Below, piece by piece: positions 27,752 to 35,512 of a DNA stretch of 64,000 bases. The stretch's first letter is position 1. Each line of letters opens with the position of its first letter. The position numbers were made by a program, and so were the translations under genes. The stretch is from positions 186,001 through 250,000 of the forward strand of contig NZ_WMBQ01000002.1 in NCBI RefSeq assembly GCF_009708035.1, written 5' to 3'. This DNA is from Hyphomicrobium album. GTDB taxonomy: Bacteria; Pseudomonadota; Alphaproteobacteria; Rhizobiales; Hyphomicrobiaceae. The notes under the pieces were generated by a model that was not told the origin of the DNA, searched no databases, and worked only from the letters and a program-made list of their open reading frames with translations.

Positions 27752-28582
27752 TCAGGCGCTCGCCTTGCGCACGTCGGGGACCACCTCGTCAGCCCATACT
27801 TTGAAGGTCTTCAAGGTGTGCGGGCCGAACGTGTTGATCAGCGGCACGTCGGTGGCATCGCGGCCGCGCGCCACGACGATCCGGCCGACGCGCCGCTTGT
27901 TATGGCGCGCGTCGAACGTGTACCAGCGGTTATCGAGGTACACCTCCGTCCAGGCGCTGAAGTCCATCGGTGCCGGATCGGCTGGAACCCCGATGTCGCC
28001 GAGGTAGCCGTTGACGTAGCGCGCCGGGATGTTGAGGCAGCGGCAGAAGGTGATCATCAGGTGGGCGAAGTCGCGGCAGACACCCTTCTTCTCCGCAAAG
28101 GCGTCTAGCGCGGTGCGCGTAGCGCTAGCGTGCGGATAGCCGAACGTCAGATGATCGTGCACGTAGTCGCAGATTGCCTGCACCCGCGTCCAGCCAGGCT
28201 TGACGCCGCCGAACATATCCCACGCCACTTGGCTCAACCGGTCGGTCTCGCAGTAGCGGCTGCCGAGCAGGAAGGTGAGCAGGTAGTGCGGCAGGAGGTC
28301 GACCTGCACCTCGCGCGCATCGGGCGCGATATCGTCCGGCCTGCCGCTGTCGATGATCGTGCCGTCGAGGCGCAGCGTGATGTCGCCGGCCGGCGCCATC
28401 AGCCGGCGGCACTGATTGCCGAAGCTGTCGAAGTACATCATCGCCTGCGTTGGAGGCGCGGTGGCGAACGGGGCTTCGGTGTTGATGTCCTTGCGGCGCT
28501 CGGGGTGCACGTCGAGCAAAGAGATCAGCGGAGTGGCCCGGGGGACCGTGATGCCGATCTCGCAACCGTAGTTGATGAGCAT
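27752..28582 (-). CDS. Transglutaminase-like protein
   Basis: A 276-residue cytoplasmic protein of the bacterial transglutaminase/protease-like fold (COG1305). It has a beta-rich N-terminal half and a papain-like core with Cys in KKGVCRDFAHLMITFC, and YTFDARHNKRRVGRIVVARG near the end. At the place where many relatives have HAWxE this one has SAWTEV, so the usual catalytic His is replaced by Ser; the conserved Asp in FDARHN remains. Start ATG 28582. It is divergent from the GbsR/MarR-like regulator gene. Confidence 0.8.
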   Translation of the reverse strand: MLINYGCEIGITVPRATPLISLLDVHPERRKDINTEAPFATAPPTQAMMYFDSFGNQCRRLMAPAGDITLRLDGTIIDSGRPDDIAPDAREVQVDLLPHYLLTFLLGSRYCETDRLSQVAWDMFGGVKPGWTRVQAICDYVHDHLTFGYPHASATRTALDAFAEKKGVCRDFAHLMITFCRCLNIPARYVNGYLGDIGVPADPAPMDFSAWTEVYLDNRWYTFDARHNKRRVGRIVVARGRDATDVPLINTFGPHTLKTFKVWADEVVPDVRKASA

Positions 28583-28832
28583 GGGGAAAATTCCTGACTG
28601 GCGCGGCACTAACGTGCGCCGCTGAGCGCGGTTCCCGGAATTTCGTGCGTGACTAAAGTTTAGGCCGTTGGTCTGGCGCGCAAATCTGCGACGCCGATGG
28701 ATTGAGCCGCGCGTGCAATGCCGCGCTCGCGCTTGCAATCTTATGCCCATCGGCTTGCCGGCGCCTGCCCAATAAGGCGGCAGCGCGCGACGCAAATACC
28801 GCCAGTTGCGCTTGACGGCGGGGCGTTTGTGT

Positions 28833-28862
28833 CGCTAATTTCGGTCATGACAGAAATTAGCG
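28833..28862. promoter_or_regulatory. Near-perfect 30-bp palindrome over the regulator start codon
   Basis: CGCTAATTTC and GAAATTAGCG form 10-base arms around GGTCATGACA, whose core GTCATGAC is itself palindromic; 28 of 30 positions match their mirror. The regulator start codon (28847-28849) sits in the centre. It is a likely operator for the dimeric regulator encoded by the same gene, or a hairpin that hides the start codon in the mRNA. Confidence 0.75.
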
Positions 28863-29419
28863 TACATACCGACCTGTTGCCCGGCGCCGTCGAGCGCTTC
28901 GTCGTCCATTGGGGCGAGATGGGCACCACCTGGGGCGTGAACCGCTCGGTGGCGCAGATCCATGCGCTTCTCTATCTGAGCGAGGTTCCGCTGACGGCCG
29001 AGGACATCGCCGAGCGCCTCGGTATGGCACGCTCCAACGTGTCGACCAGCCTGCGCGAGCTCCTGGGCTGGAGCCTCATCCGCCGCGTGCACGTCATGAG
29101 CGACCGGCGCGACTACTACGAAGCCGAAGCCGACATGTTCGAGATGGTTCGGCGCATCGCCCTGGTTCGCAAGGCGCGGGAGATCGATCCGGCGCTCGCC
29201 GTGCTGCGCAGCTGTGCCACCGAGGCCAAGGGCGACGCGGGCGTTTCGCCGGCCGTGCGCAAGCGGCTCTCCGCAATGCTCGAGTTTACCGAGACGGTCG
29301 ACCGCAGCTTCGGCGAGATCATGCGGCTGCCGGCGCCGACGCTGATGGCGCTCATCCGCATGGGCGGCACGATCGCTCGCTTCGTCGGCCGCAAGAGTAG
29401 CAAGAAGCCGCCACGCTGA
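28847..29419 (+). CDS. GbsR/MarR-family transcriptional regulator
   Basis: A 190-residue winged-helix regulator. The DNA-binding part reads AQIHALLYLSEVPLTAEDIA, then ERLGMARSNVSTSLRELLGW (recognition helix) and the wing LIRRVHVMSDRRDYYEAE, as in GbsR-type MarR proteins. The C-terminal half is helical and should bind a ligand. The ATG at 28847 lies in the middle of a 30-bp palindrome, which suggests autorepression. It is followed by DUF4166 and a small membrane protein, 27 bases apart and then overlapping, so the three form an operon that the regulator may control. Confidence 0.85.
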   Translation: MTEISVHTDLLPGAVERFVVHWGEMGTTWGVNRSVAQIHALLYLSEVPLTAEDIAERLGMARSNVSTSLRELLGWSLIRRVHVMSDRRDYYEAEADMFEMVRRIALVRKAREIDPALAVLRSCATEAKGDAGVSPAVRKRLSAMLEFTETVDRSFGEIMRLPAPTLMALIRMGGTIARFVGRKSSKKPPR

Positions 29420-29446
29420 AGTGGGCGGAGAACGGGGAGGTGTGAT

Positions 29447-30151
29447 GTGTCGGTCCTCGACAAACGCAATGTCGCCCTGCAACCGCAGCCGCTGCACCAC
29501 GCAGCGCCGGCCGCCGTTCCCATCGCCGCTCCCACCGTGCTGGCGCCGATCGAGGACCTCCGGTTTCGCGCTCTCGTCGGCGAGCGGGCCTGGGGGGAGC
29601 TGCCTGACGCCGTCCGCCGGCGCTTCTCCAAATGCCTCGGGCCGAGCGAAGCGCTCGTCTACCAGGGCCTGGTGACGGCGACGCGCTTGTCGCCAGCCGG
29701 GCGCGTGCTTTCGTTCCTCGCTAGGGCCATCGGCTCGCCGCTGCCGCTGACGGACGGCGCGACCGGGCCGGCGGTGGTGATCGTCACCGAGGACGCGGGT
29801 CTCGGCGGCCAGAGCTGGCTCAGAATCTATGCCCGCCCAGGTCGCTTTCCACAGGCGATCCACTCGGCCAAGCGCTTCAGCGGGCCGACGGGCCTCGAGG
29901 AGTACGTCGGCTGCGGCATCGGCATGGCGTTGCGGGTCAGCGTCGAGGAGGGGGCGCTCGCCTTTCGGTCGGTCGGGTTTTTCGTGCAGATCGCCCGCTG
30001 GCGCCTTTCCATCCCGCGGCTGCTCCATCCCGGCCAAATGCAGATCGTGCACCGCGACCTCGGCGCCGGCAGTTTCGAGTTCGCGCTCAGTCTGACGCAT
30101 CGGGTGTTCGGCCGGCTCGTGCACCAAGCTGCGGTGTTCCACGATGCGTGA
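29447..30151 (+). CDS. DUF4166 domain-containing protein (GTG start)
   Basis: A 234-residue protein matching the DUF4166 pattern: FSKCLGPSEALVYQGLVTA, then PAVVIVTEDAGLGGQSWLRIY and EEYVGCGIGMALRVSVEEGAL. Function of the domain is not known. The GTG start at 29447 is chosen for the GGGGAGG site six bases upstream; the overlapping ATG at 29445 is out of frame. It lies in the regulator operon, and its stop codon overlaps the start of the next gene (GTGA). Confidence 0.8.
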   Translation: MSVLDKRNVALQPQPLHHAAPAAVPIAAPTVLAPIEDLRFRALVGERAWGELPDAVRRRFSKCLGPSEALVYQGLVTATRLSPAGRVLSFLARAIGSPLPLTDGATGPAVVIVTEDAGLGGQSWLRIYARPGRFPQAIHSAKRFSGPTGLEEYVGCGIGMALRVSVEEGALAFRSVGFFVQIARWRLSIPRLLHPGQMQIVHRDLGAGSFEFALSLTHRVFGRLVHQAAVFHDA

Positions 30152-30405
30152 GCACGCTCGCGCTCCGCGGCGACGCGAGCTATGATCGGCACATGACACG
30201 CCGCGCCGTACGAACGATCTGGGTCCTGACCGGGCTGTGCCTCGTGGCCGGCGTGGTGGTCAGCGCGTCCCTGTGGGTGGGTGCGCCGGACCGTCCCTGG
30301 CAGCACGCGATGAAGGAGCTCTCCACCCTGCTCGACGTGGTGGCGCTGCTCCTGTGGATGGGCATTTTCGCCATCTACTGGGCGCGGCGACGGCCCCGCC
30401 CCTGA
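30148..30405 (+). CDS. Small two-segment membrane protein
   Basis: An 85-residue protein with two membrane helices (IWVLTGLCLVAGVVVSASLW and LLDVVALLLWMGIFAIYWA) and a basic C-terminus. The GTG at 30148 overlaps the DUF4166 stop (GTGA), a classic coupled start. An in-frame ATG at 30193 would give 70 residues and still keep both helices. Function unknown; it is most likely part of the GbsR-DUF4166 unit. Confidence 0.6.
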   Translation: MSTLALRGDASYDRHMTRRAVRTIWVLTGLCLVAGVVVSASLWVGAPDRPWQHAMKELSTLLDVVALLLWMGIFAIYWARRRPRP

Positions 30406-30437
30406 CGCCACCTCAAAACTGTCGCCCCTAAAAACGC

Positions 30438-30472
30438 AGCGCGCCGGGACACCCCGCGGGCCCCGGCGCGCT
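30438..30472 (-). terminator. Terminator for gene at 30523-31044
   Basis: AGCGCGCCGGG and CCCGGCGCGCT form an 11-bp GC-rich stem around a 13-base loop. Read on the minus strand it is followed shortly by GCGTTTTTA, giving an intrinsic terminator. It lies between the convergent small membrane protein gene and the TTG-start gene. Confidence 0.65.
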
Positions 30473-30522
30473 TCTCAAGTCGCAATCCCGAGTGACGGGA
30501 GGATTGCGATTAATTCTTGTGT

Positions 30523-31044
30523 TCACTGCAATGGCAGCGAGACCGCGTAATTCTGCAACGGGGACTCGGGCTCCGTCTGCGAGCGGACCTTCTGCGAATA
30601 GTCGACCTCGCACATCTCGACCATGCCCTCATCGTCGGCAGATTTGGCGGCGTCGGTGGCGCCCCAGATCCACGGCATGGAAGCGTTGGTGAGCGGCTCT
30701 TGTTCCGGCTCGATCGCTTCGACGATACAACGCAGGCGCAGGTCGTAGCGGATACGCTGGACCTTGGCGCCCTTGCTGTTGGCATCGGCCACGAGGCGTC
30801 GGGTCTCGGCGCGCATTTGCGCCAGCGCGGCTCGCGCTGGAGCGTCCTTCTTGGGGCGGGCCACGGCGTCGACCGCGCGGCCCCCGGTGGTGGTGTGCAG
30901 CGGAGCGCCGTTGTCATCAACGACGGTCCATTGGTAGCTGCCTGGTTGTGCCAACTCGGACGCGTTACTTACCTGCGGCAATTCTTGGGCAGTGGCCGGG
31001 AGCGTTCCCAGCAGAAGTGCAAAAGCAAGACAAAACGCTTTCAA
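30523..31044 (-). CDS. Exported hypothetical protein (TTG start)
   Basis: A 173-residue protein with a signal peptide directly after the start (LKAFCLAFALLLGTLPATAQ) and a mature part rich in Asp and Arg, with a DLRLRCIVEAIEPE segment and three Cys. The likely start is TTG 31044, placed 4-6 bases after AGAGGTGG; upstream in-frame ATGs have no ribosome site and would add residues ahead of the signal. No known domain is recognised. It is a single-gene unit with its own terminator. Confidence 0.65.
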   Translation of the reverse strand: MKAFCLAFALLLGTLPATAQELPQVSNASELAQPGSYQWTVVDDNGAPLHTTTGGRAVDAVARPKKDAPARAALAQMRAETRRLVADANSKGAKVQRIRYDLRLRCIVEAIEPEQEPLTNASMPWIWGATDAAKSADDEGMVEMCEVDYSQKVRSQTEPESPLQNYAVSLPLQ

Positions 31045-31300
31045 TTTACCACCTCTTTTACATGCGAGCGGCGATGTCCATTTAGTATCACGCCAGGGGT
31101 GGTTGACCAACGCACTACAACCCGTTTTGCACGCAATGCACATGCTCCGCAAAACTGTGCATTCTCGCGCCATTTGTCATCTAGCGGCGCATCTGCATCT
31201 CGAGAAGCGCGTTTGCGACCCCAGACAAATCATGTATTTGCAGTATCTTAACCGTGTTCGGCTGAGACTTTGATGCGCAAGGTCTCTAGGGGATGAGAAA

Positions 31301-31486
31301 ATGACCGAAGCACTCAAGCTGGTCGCTTCCGAATATGCGTCGGTGTGCATCGACAAGGTAGAAAGCGTTGCGCGCTCGCATGATCGCCATTGGTGGGCGG
31401 GCGTCGGACTTTATCTTTGGACCGCTTTCCTATTCGGAAATGTCGTAGGCGAGATGTGGAGGCTTTTCGGCACGCCAATGGCGTGA
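31301..31486 (+). CDS. Small hypothetical membrane-associated protein
   Basis: A 61-residue protein with a short N-terminal helix (LVASEYASVCIDKVESVA) and one C-terminal membrane segment (WWAGVGLYLWTAFLFGNVVGEMW). A ribosome-site-like AGGGGATGAG lies eight bases before the ATG. No family is recognised. It belongs to the stretch of small genes around tRNA-Ser. Confidence 0.5.
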   Translation: MTEALKLVASEYASVCIDKVESVARSHDRHWWAGVGLYLWTAFLFGNVVGEMWRLFGTPMA

Positions 31487-31511
31487 GCCGGATTGCCCCG
31501 TTTCAAAAATG

Positions 31512-31544
31512 AAAAGCGCGGCGTCCCCGGGGGGAAGGCCGCGC
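31512..31544 (-). terminator. Terminator for gene at 31586-31825
   Basis: GCGCGGC (31516-31522) pairs with GCCGCGC (31538-31544). Read on the minus strand the stem is followed by TTTTC and more T, so it should terminate the coiled-coil gene just upstream of it. Confidence 0.55.
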
Positions 31545-31585
31545 AACTGCCTGTTGTCTCTAAAGAGAGGCGCAAAGCCGGGGCG

Positions 31586-31825
31586 CTAGTTGGCGCGCCC
31601 GCGCAGCCGCGTGTTTATGGCGTCGATCTCGCCGGCGAGCTCCTGCAGCCGCGCCCGGTTGTCGAGGTAGGCCCCGCGGCGATTGTCGCGCTCTGCCGCC
31701 GTGGGCTCGCGCTGGAGATGCTCGAAGCTGCCGAGAATGCTCTCGCACTGCTTCTCGACCACCATCACCTCGTCCTTGAGACGCTCGCAGGCCATGAGCC
31801 ATTCGAGCGATTGCCTATCCAGCAT
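31586..31825 (-). CDS. Small coiled-coil protein
   Basis: A 79-residue, probably all-helical protein: LEWLMACERLKDEVMVVEKQ near the start and LDNRARLQELAGEIDAINTR near the end look like two coiled-coil segments. The GGAGGG site eight bases upstream of ATG 31825 supports this start over the in-frame ATG at 31858. No function is known. Confidence 0.6.
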   Translation of the reverse strand: MLDRQSLEWLMACERLKDEVMVVEKQCESILGSFEHLQREPTAAERDNRRGAYLDNRARLQELAGEIDAINTRLRGRAN

Positions 31826-32021
31826 GAGAATGCCCTCCACTCTTACTGACTGAGGCATTCTGTGGGCGGGTACGGCTGGGCGGCCAGTTGCGGGTATGTC
31901 TTATCCCCGTAATCCCCTGGGTTGCCGCAATTGCGCTCCGCGGGTCGTGTTCCGCGCGGAACATCGCGGCGGCGCAGGGGCGCCTATGGTCCGGGGCATC
32001 GAAACCCCTGGAGGCAAGCCA

Positions 32022-32114
32022 ATGTTCACCGAAATCGTTCAGCTGCTCAGCAACCCCGACAACCTGCTCGTCAAGGTGCAAGACGGGGAAATCTACCTCA
32101 TGCCGGCCGAGTAG
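32022..32114 (+). CDS. 30-residue candidate microprotein
   Basis: A 30-codon frame beginning MFTEIVQLLSNPDNLLVKVQ and ending IYLMPAE, with GGAGG placed eight bases before the ATG. The pattern of a short amphipathic helix followed by two beta strands could be a folded mini-protein. It is too small to assign. Evidence is the ribosome site and the sensible composition only. Confidence 0.45.
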   Translation: MFTEIVQLLSNPDNLLVKVQDGEIYLMPAE

Positions 32115-32279
32115 GCACCGCCGCGCCTCGCCGCCATGCCACCCACGCAACGTGGGCCGAACTGCCGCCCTTGAGGCTTGTCAGGCCCGCGCGTTTCTCT
32201 TAAGAGCACCGTTCCTAACGTCCCGGCCTGTCAGCCCTGCGCATATGCTCGGCGCGTTGACAGCCCGTGTGGTGGGTTT

Positions 32280-32369
32280 GGAGAGGTGGCTGAGTGGCTG
32301 AAAGCACCGCACTCGAAATGCGGCATACTCGCAAGGGTATCGTGGGTTCAAATCCCACCCTCTCCGCCA
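32280..32369 (+). tRNA. tRNA-Ser (anticodon CGA)
   Basis: A 90-base class II tRNA. The acceptor stem GGAGAGG pairs with CCTCTCC (32359-32365); the anticodon loop CTCGAAA gives CGA; there is a long variable arm with TACTCGCAAGGGTA; the T arm has GTGGGTTCAAATCCCAC; the encoded CCA ends the gene. It reads UCG serine codons. Confidence 0.97.
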
Positions 32370-32398
32370 CAACCGCGAGCTAAAACCACCCGACCAAA

Positions 32399-32683
32399 TC
32401 AGCGAAGCACCTTGGCGATCCTCTCGCGCGACGGAAGCGCCGGGCTGTAGTCGCGGTTGCGATGCGCATTGTCGGCAACTTCGTCGCCGCCATGCTCGTC
32501 GTGCTGGTTCGGCTGTTGCTCCGGGCCCGACGCGCCTTTGCCGTCGCCGGCGCTGCCGCCGTATCCGTGGCTCAGGCCTTCGCCGCCCTGGCCCTTCCGT
32601 CCAGGCACCCAACTCTTATTTTTGATCTTGCCTTCGCCGCGGGTCTTGCCGACCTTCGGCCGCAGACGTTTGCGCGCAAGCAT
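32399..32683 (-). CDS. Small hydrophilic hypothetical protein
   Basis: A 94-residue, strongly charged, Gly-rich protein (LARKRLRPKVGKTRGEGKIK, then QGGEGLSHGYGG). It is probably unstructured, with a basic start and mixed-charge tail. AAGGAG lies eight bases before the ATG. It comes directly after a 31-residue gene on the same strand, so the two are likely cotranscribed. No function is known. Confidence 0.5.
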   Translation of the reverse strand: MLARKRLRPKVGKTRGEGKIKNKSWVPGRKGQGGEGLSHGYGGSAGDGKGASGPEQQPNQHDEHGGDEVADNAHRNRDYSPALPSRERIAKVLR

Positions 32684-32687
32684 GGCG

Positions 32688-32783
32688 TCACTCCTTGCGG
32701 GTGGTGACGGGTATCGTCCAGAAGCTCGAGGCGCTGGCCATCACGAGCTGCGAATACAGATAGGGCAGAAGAAAAAGGGGCAT
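32688..32783 (-). CDS. 31-residue membrane microprotein
   Basis: A 31-residue frame with one hydrophobic segment (PLFLLPYLYSQLVMASASSF) and the strong ribosome site AAAGGAGAGACGAA ahead of its ATG. It ends four bases before the start of the 94-residue gene. No family is recognised; the strong translation signal is the reason to keep it. Confidence 0.5.
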   Translation of the reverse strand: MPLFLLPYLYSQLVMASASSFWTIPVTTRKE

Positions 32784-33116
32784 TTCGTCTCTCCTTTTCT
32801 CGTGTTGGCTAGATAACCGCCGGCGGGTTCGGCGCGTTCCCTGCTGCTGCCGTGGGGTGCCGATGCGCGCCAATTCGCGCGCGGAACCCTCGTCAGCCCC
32901 ACCCGTTAGCCCTGCATGGAACGGATAATTCTAGCCCCCGTATGCCGATCCGCCGGCGGCCACGCGGCGGCGTCTTTCCCGATTGCGCGGACGCCTGGCA
33001 GCGTTGCGCCGGCGGCGGCAAAATCTGAAGGTTCCAAGCGGCGCCCTAGAGACCCGTCACCCAAGCCCAAGCGGCAGGTGGCCGCGGCGACGTCGCGCTA
33101 ACGATTGGAGGGAGCC
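32784..33116. other. Region without convincing genes
   Basis: About 330 bases between two small genes. A basic, Ala-rich 61-codon frame (32916-33101, plus strand) ends 15 bases before the next gene but lacks a ribosome site and looks like chance coding in GC-rich DNA. No repeat, terminator or RNA was recognised. Confidence 0.4.
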
Positions 33117-33257
33117 ATGGCGCTTCCCGTCGACTATGCGAACGACCCAGAGCTGCAATACCACTACCGGACGTATCGGAGCTTCGTCCGCTGGGCGTTT
33201 GTGGCTGCCGCCCATGTGCTGCTGATCCTTGCCTTGCTGGAATGGTATCTTGGTTGA
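33117..33257 (+). CDS. Probable aa3-type cytochrome c oxidase subunit IV-like protein
   Basis: A 46-residue protein: a short polar start with Tyr-rich YHYRTYRSFVRW, then one membrane helix (VAAAHVLLILALLEWYLG). This is the layout of the very small alphaproteobacterial aa3 oxidase subunit IV (EHxRTYxGF-K/R followed by one helix). GGAGGG lies three to eight bases before the ATG. No oxidase genes are adjacent, so the assignment is by resemblance only; it could be another small membrane protein. Confidence 0.5.
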   Translation: MALPVDYANDPELQYHYRTYRSFVRWAFVAAAHVLLILALLEWYLG

Positions 33258-33372
33258 CGCTCAGATCGTCGCGTAAAGCGAGTGAGTTGCCGTCGTCGGC
33301 ATAGTGCGATAGCGAGTACTTCGCACGTCCATGCCGCCTTCTCACACCCATCCATCTGCGAGCGACCCATCC

Positions 33373-34221
33373 ATGAAGCTTGTGCGTTTTGGCCAGCCCG
33401 GCGCGGAAAAGCCGGGGCTTGTCGATAAGCAAGGCGCTATCCGCGACCTCTCCGTTCACATTTCCGATTTCACCGGCGCCAACCTGTCGCCTGCCTCGCT
33501 CGACCGCCTGCGTGCCATCGAGCCGGAGTCGCTGCCGCTCGCGCCCGCGGGCGTGCGCCTGGGTGCGCCCGTCGCCGGCACGCGCAACTTCGTCGCCATC
33601 GGCCTCAACTACGCCGACCACGCCAAGGAGACGGGGCAGGAGATTCCGGCGGAGCCGATCCTCTTCAACAAGGCGCCGACCTGCATCTGCGGGCCCAACG
33701 ACGACATCATGTACCCGAAGAACTCGGACCGCATGGATTGGGAGGTCGAGATCGCCTTCGTCGTCGGCACGCGCTCCCGCTATGTCGAGGAAAAGGATGC
33801 GCTGGCGCACATCGCCGGCTACTGCCTGTGCAACGACGTCTCCGAGCGCCGCTTCCAGGTGAAGCGCGCCGGCCAGTGGGTGAAGGGCAAGTCGGCCGAG
33901 ACGTTCGGTCCGCTGGGGCCGTTCCTGGTGACGCCGGACGAGATCCCCGACGTGCAGAACCTCGCCATGGCGCTCGACGTCAACGGCGATCGCAAGCAGA
34001 CGGGCTCGACGTCGACGATGATCTTCTCGATCCCGTTCCTGCTCGCCTACGTCACCCAGTTCATGGTGCTGGAGCCGGGCGACGTGGTGACGACCGGTAC
34101 GCCGCCGGGCGTCGGCTCGGCGAAGACGCCGCCTGAGTACCTGAAGGCCGGTGACGAGCTCGTCCTGCGCGTCGAGGGTCTCGGGGAGCAGCGCGCCAAG
34201 GTCGTCCCCTTCAAGCTTTAG
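33373..34221 (+). CDS. Fumarylacetoacetate hydrolase (FAH) family protein
   Basis: A 282-residue enzyme with the FAH fold: GTRNFVAIGLNYADHAKETG (start of the core), then the metal ligands in DWEVEIAFVVG and NDVSERRFQ, and the end GDVVTTGTPPGVGSAK. The family cleaves C-C bonds or hydrates 2-keto acids in breakdown of aromatic compounds, ureidoglycolate or acylpyruvates; this one could be any of these. The start ATG 33373 is preferred over 33331. It overlaps the convergent gene at 34211 by 11 bases. Confidence 0.9.
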   Translation: MKLVRFGQPGAEKPGLVDKQGAIRDLSVHISDFTGANLSPASLDRLRAIEPESLPLAPAGVRLGAPVAGTRNFVAIGLNYADHAKETGQEIPAEPILFNKAPTCICGPNDDIMYPKNSDRMDWEVEIAFVVGTRSRYVEEKDALAHIAGYCLCNDVSERRFQVKRAGQWVKGKSAETFGPLGPFLVTPDEIPDVQNLAMALDVNGDRKQTGSTSTMIFSIPFLLAYVTQFMVLEPGDVVTTGTPPGVGSAKTPPEYLKAGDELVLRVEGLGEQRAKVVPFKL

Positions 34222-35512
34222 GTTCAGCTGTGCCCGCAGAAGGCCGCGACGGCGCGGCGCGTTTCCCCGTGCCGTCGATCAGAACCTGTAGGAGCTGGCA
34301 CACCCCCGGCAGGCGCATGAACCAGCCGAGGAAGGCGCACGCCAGGTTCACGTGGTCGAGGCACGACGCGATCGCGTAGACGCCGTGCACCTCGCTGCCG
34401 TCGGGATAGCGATAGGTCACGCGCGCGAGCGCTTCCGGATGCTCGGACGCATCCTTGATGTCGAGCCCGACGGGGCGAAGCCGCTCGATCCAGTGCTGCG
34501 TATCGCGGCATATCTCGCAATAGCCCGCGAAGTACACTGTCGACGGCTTGCCGATCCAGGGCCGCCAGCGCGGCAACCAGTTGCGCACATGGCTGCGGTA
34601 GGTGCGCCACGCCGCGCCGAAGCGCGGCTGCAGGTCGATCGCATGATGCCAACGCACGATACCGAGCGCGTAGACCACCGCGACGCCGGCAGCCGCTGCC
34701 AATAGCCAGCTTTGAAAAGCCATCCCCAGCATCAGCAGACTCCCCACGACCGAGATCTGCATCGGGTTGGCGACGTAGGCATACGGCCCGGTGACGACGA
34801 GGCGCTTGGGCGGATCGAAGGGGATAGGCGTGCCGCGCCCGCGCTCGGCGAATTCCTGGCTGCCCGCGAGGCCGAGAACCACGGGGATCAGCAGCGCGTT
34901 GAAGACGAGTGACAGCTGCCACGCCGGCCACAGCATCGCCTCCCACACGCTGCGGCCGGAATGTTCGAGGATCACCGCCGGCAGCATGACGAACATCAAG
35001 ATGCCGGTGATGACTGCCTGCGCCGTGGCCCGGCAGCCGACGTGCACATCGCGCGCCGTAAAGCTCGCGATCAGCCATCCCGGCAGGAAGCACGCCGCGA
35101 GCACCAGCGCTTCGCCCCACAGCCAATCGTTGCCGAGTTGAACCAGCGGCGTCAGGCGCGGCATGGCGACGACGTCGATCCATAGCGCGGTGAGCAGTGC
35201 CAGCAGCACGTACCGGCCGCCGAAGAGCAGGAACAGTGCCGCGCCCCACCACACCGCCCAGCCGAGCAGCACGTCGAACGGCACCCCCAGCAGCAGGCCG
35301 CCGGTGGCGTTGAACGTCCACCAGCCCATGTGTAGCGCCACGAGGTTCGCCAGCACGAGCGTGGTCAAGTTCCAGAGGCTGGCAATGAATACGCCCGCGA
35401 GCGCGCGCTTGCCGGGCTGCGCCACGAGGATGGCGGCACCGGCGATCAGGAACGGCACGAGCAGCACCGCTGCCCGCTGCTCGCCGACGCTAAGTTCGAG
35501 GAGTGGCGGCAT
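34211..35512 (-). CDS. Membrane methyltransferase-like protein with DCC (DUF393-like) tail
   Basis: A 433-residue protein. The N-terminal 320 residues hold about nine membrane segments and the isoprenylcysteine/phospholipid methyltransferase-type end (VVTGPYAYVANPMQISVVGS, then the acidic/His region IVRWHHAIDLQPRFG). The last about 100 residues resemble a DCC thiol-disulfide domain: TVYFAGYCEICRDTQHWIER with a CxxC and DIKDASEHPEALARVTY. Such a fusion is uncommon. The methyl acceptor is not known. The gene overlaps the start of the next upstream gene by 23 bases, so the two are coupled. Confidence 0.75.
   Translation of the reverse strand: MPPLLELSVGEQRAAVLLVPFLIAGAAILVAQPGKRALAGVFIASLWNLTTLVLANLVALHMGWWTFNATGGLLLGVPFDVLLGWAVWWGAALFLLFGGRYVLLALLTALWIDVVAMPRLTPLVQLGNDWLWGEALVLAACFLPGWLIASFTARDVHVGCRATAQAVITGILMFVMLPAVILEHSGRSVWEAMLWPAWQLSLVFNALLIPVVLGLAGSQEFAERGRGTPIPFDPPKRLVVTGPYAYVANPMQISVVGSLLMLGMAFQSWLLAAAAGVAVVYALGIVRWHHAIDLQPRFGAAWRTYRSHVRNWLPRWRPWIGKPSTVYFAGYCEICRDTQHWIERLRPVGLDIKDASEHPEALARVTYRYPDGSEVHGVYAIASCLDHVNLACAFLGWFMRLPGVCQLLQVLIDGTGKRAAPSRPSAGTAEPKA

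Noticed and set aside
32916-33101. A 61-codon frame before the small oxidase-like gene
   Set aside because: It has no ribosome site and no recognisable sequence pattern.
32280-33257. tRNA-Ser as an integration site for a mobile element
   Set aside because: No integrase and no direct repeat of the tRNA 3' end was seen in the window.
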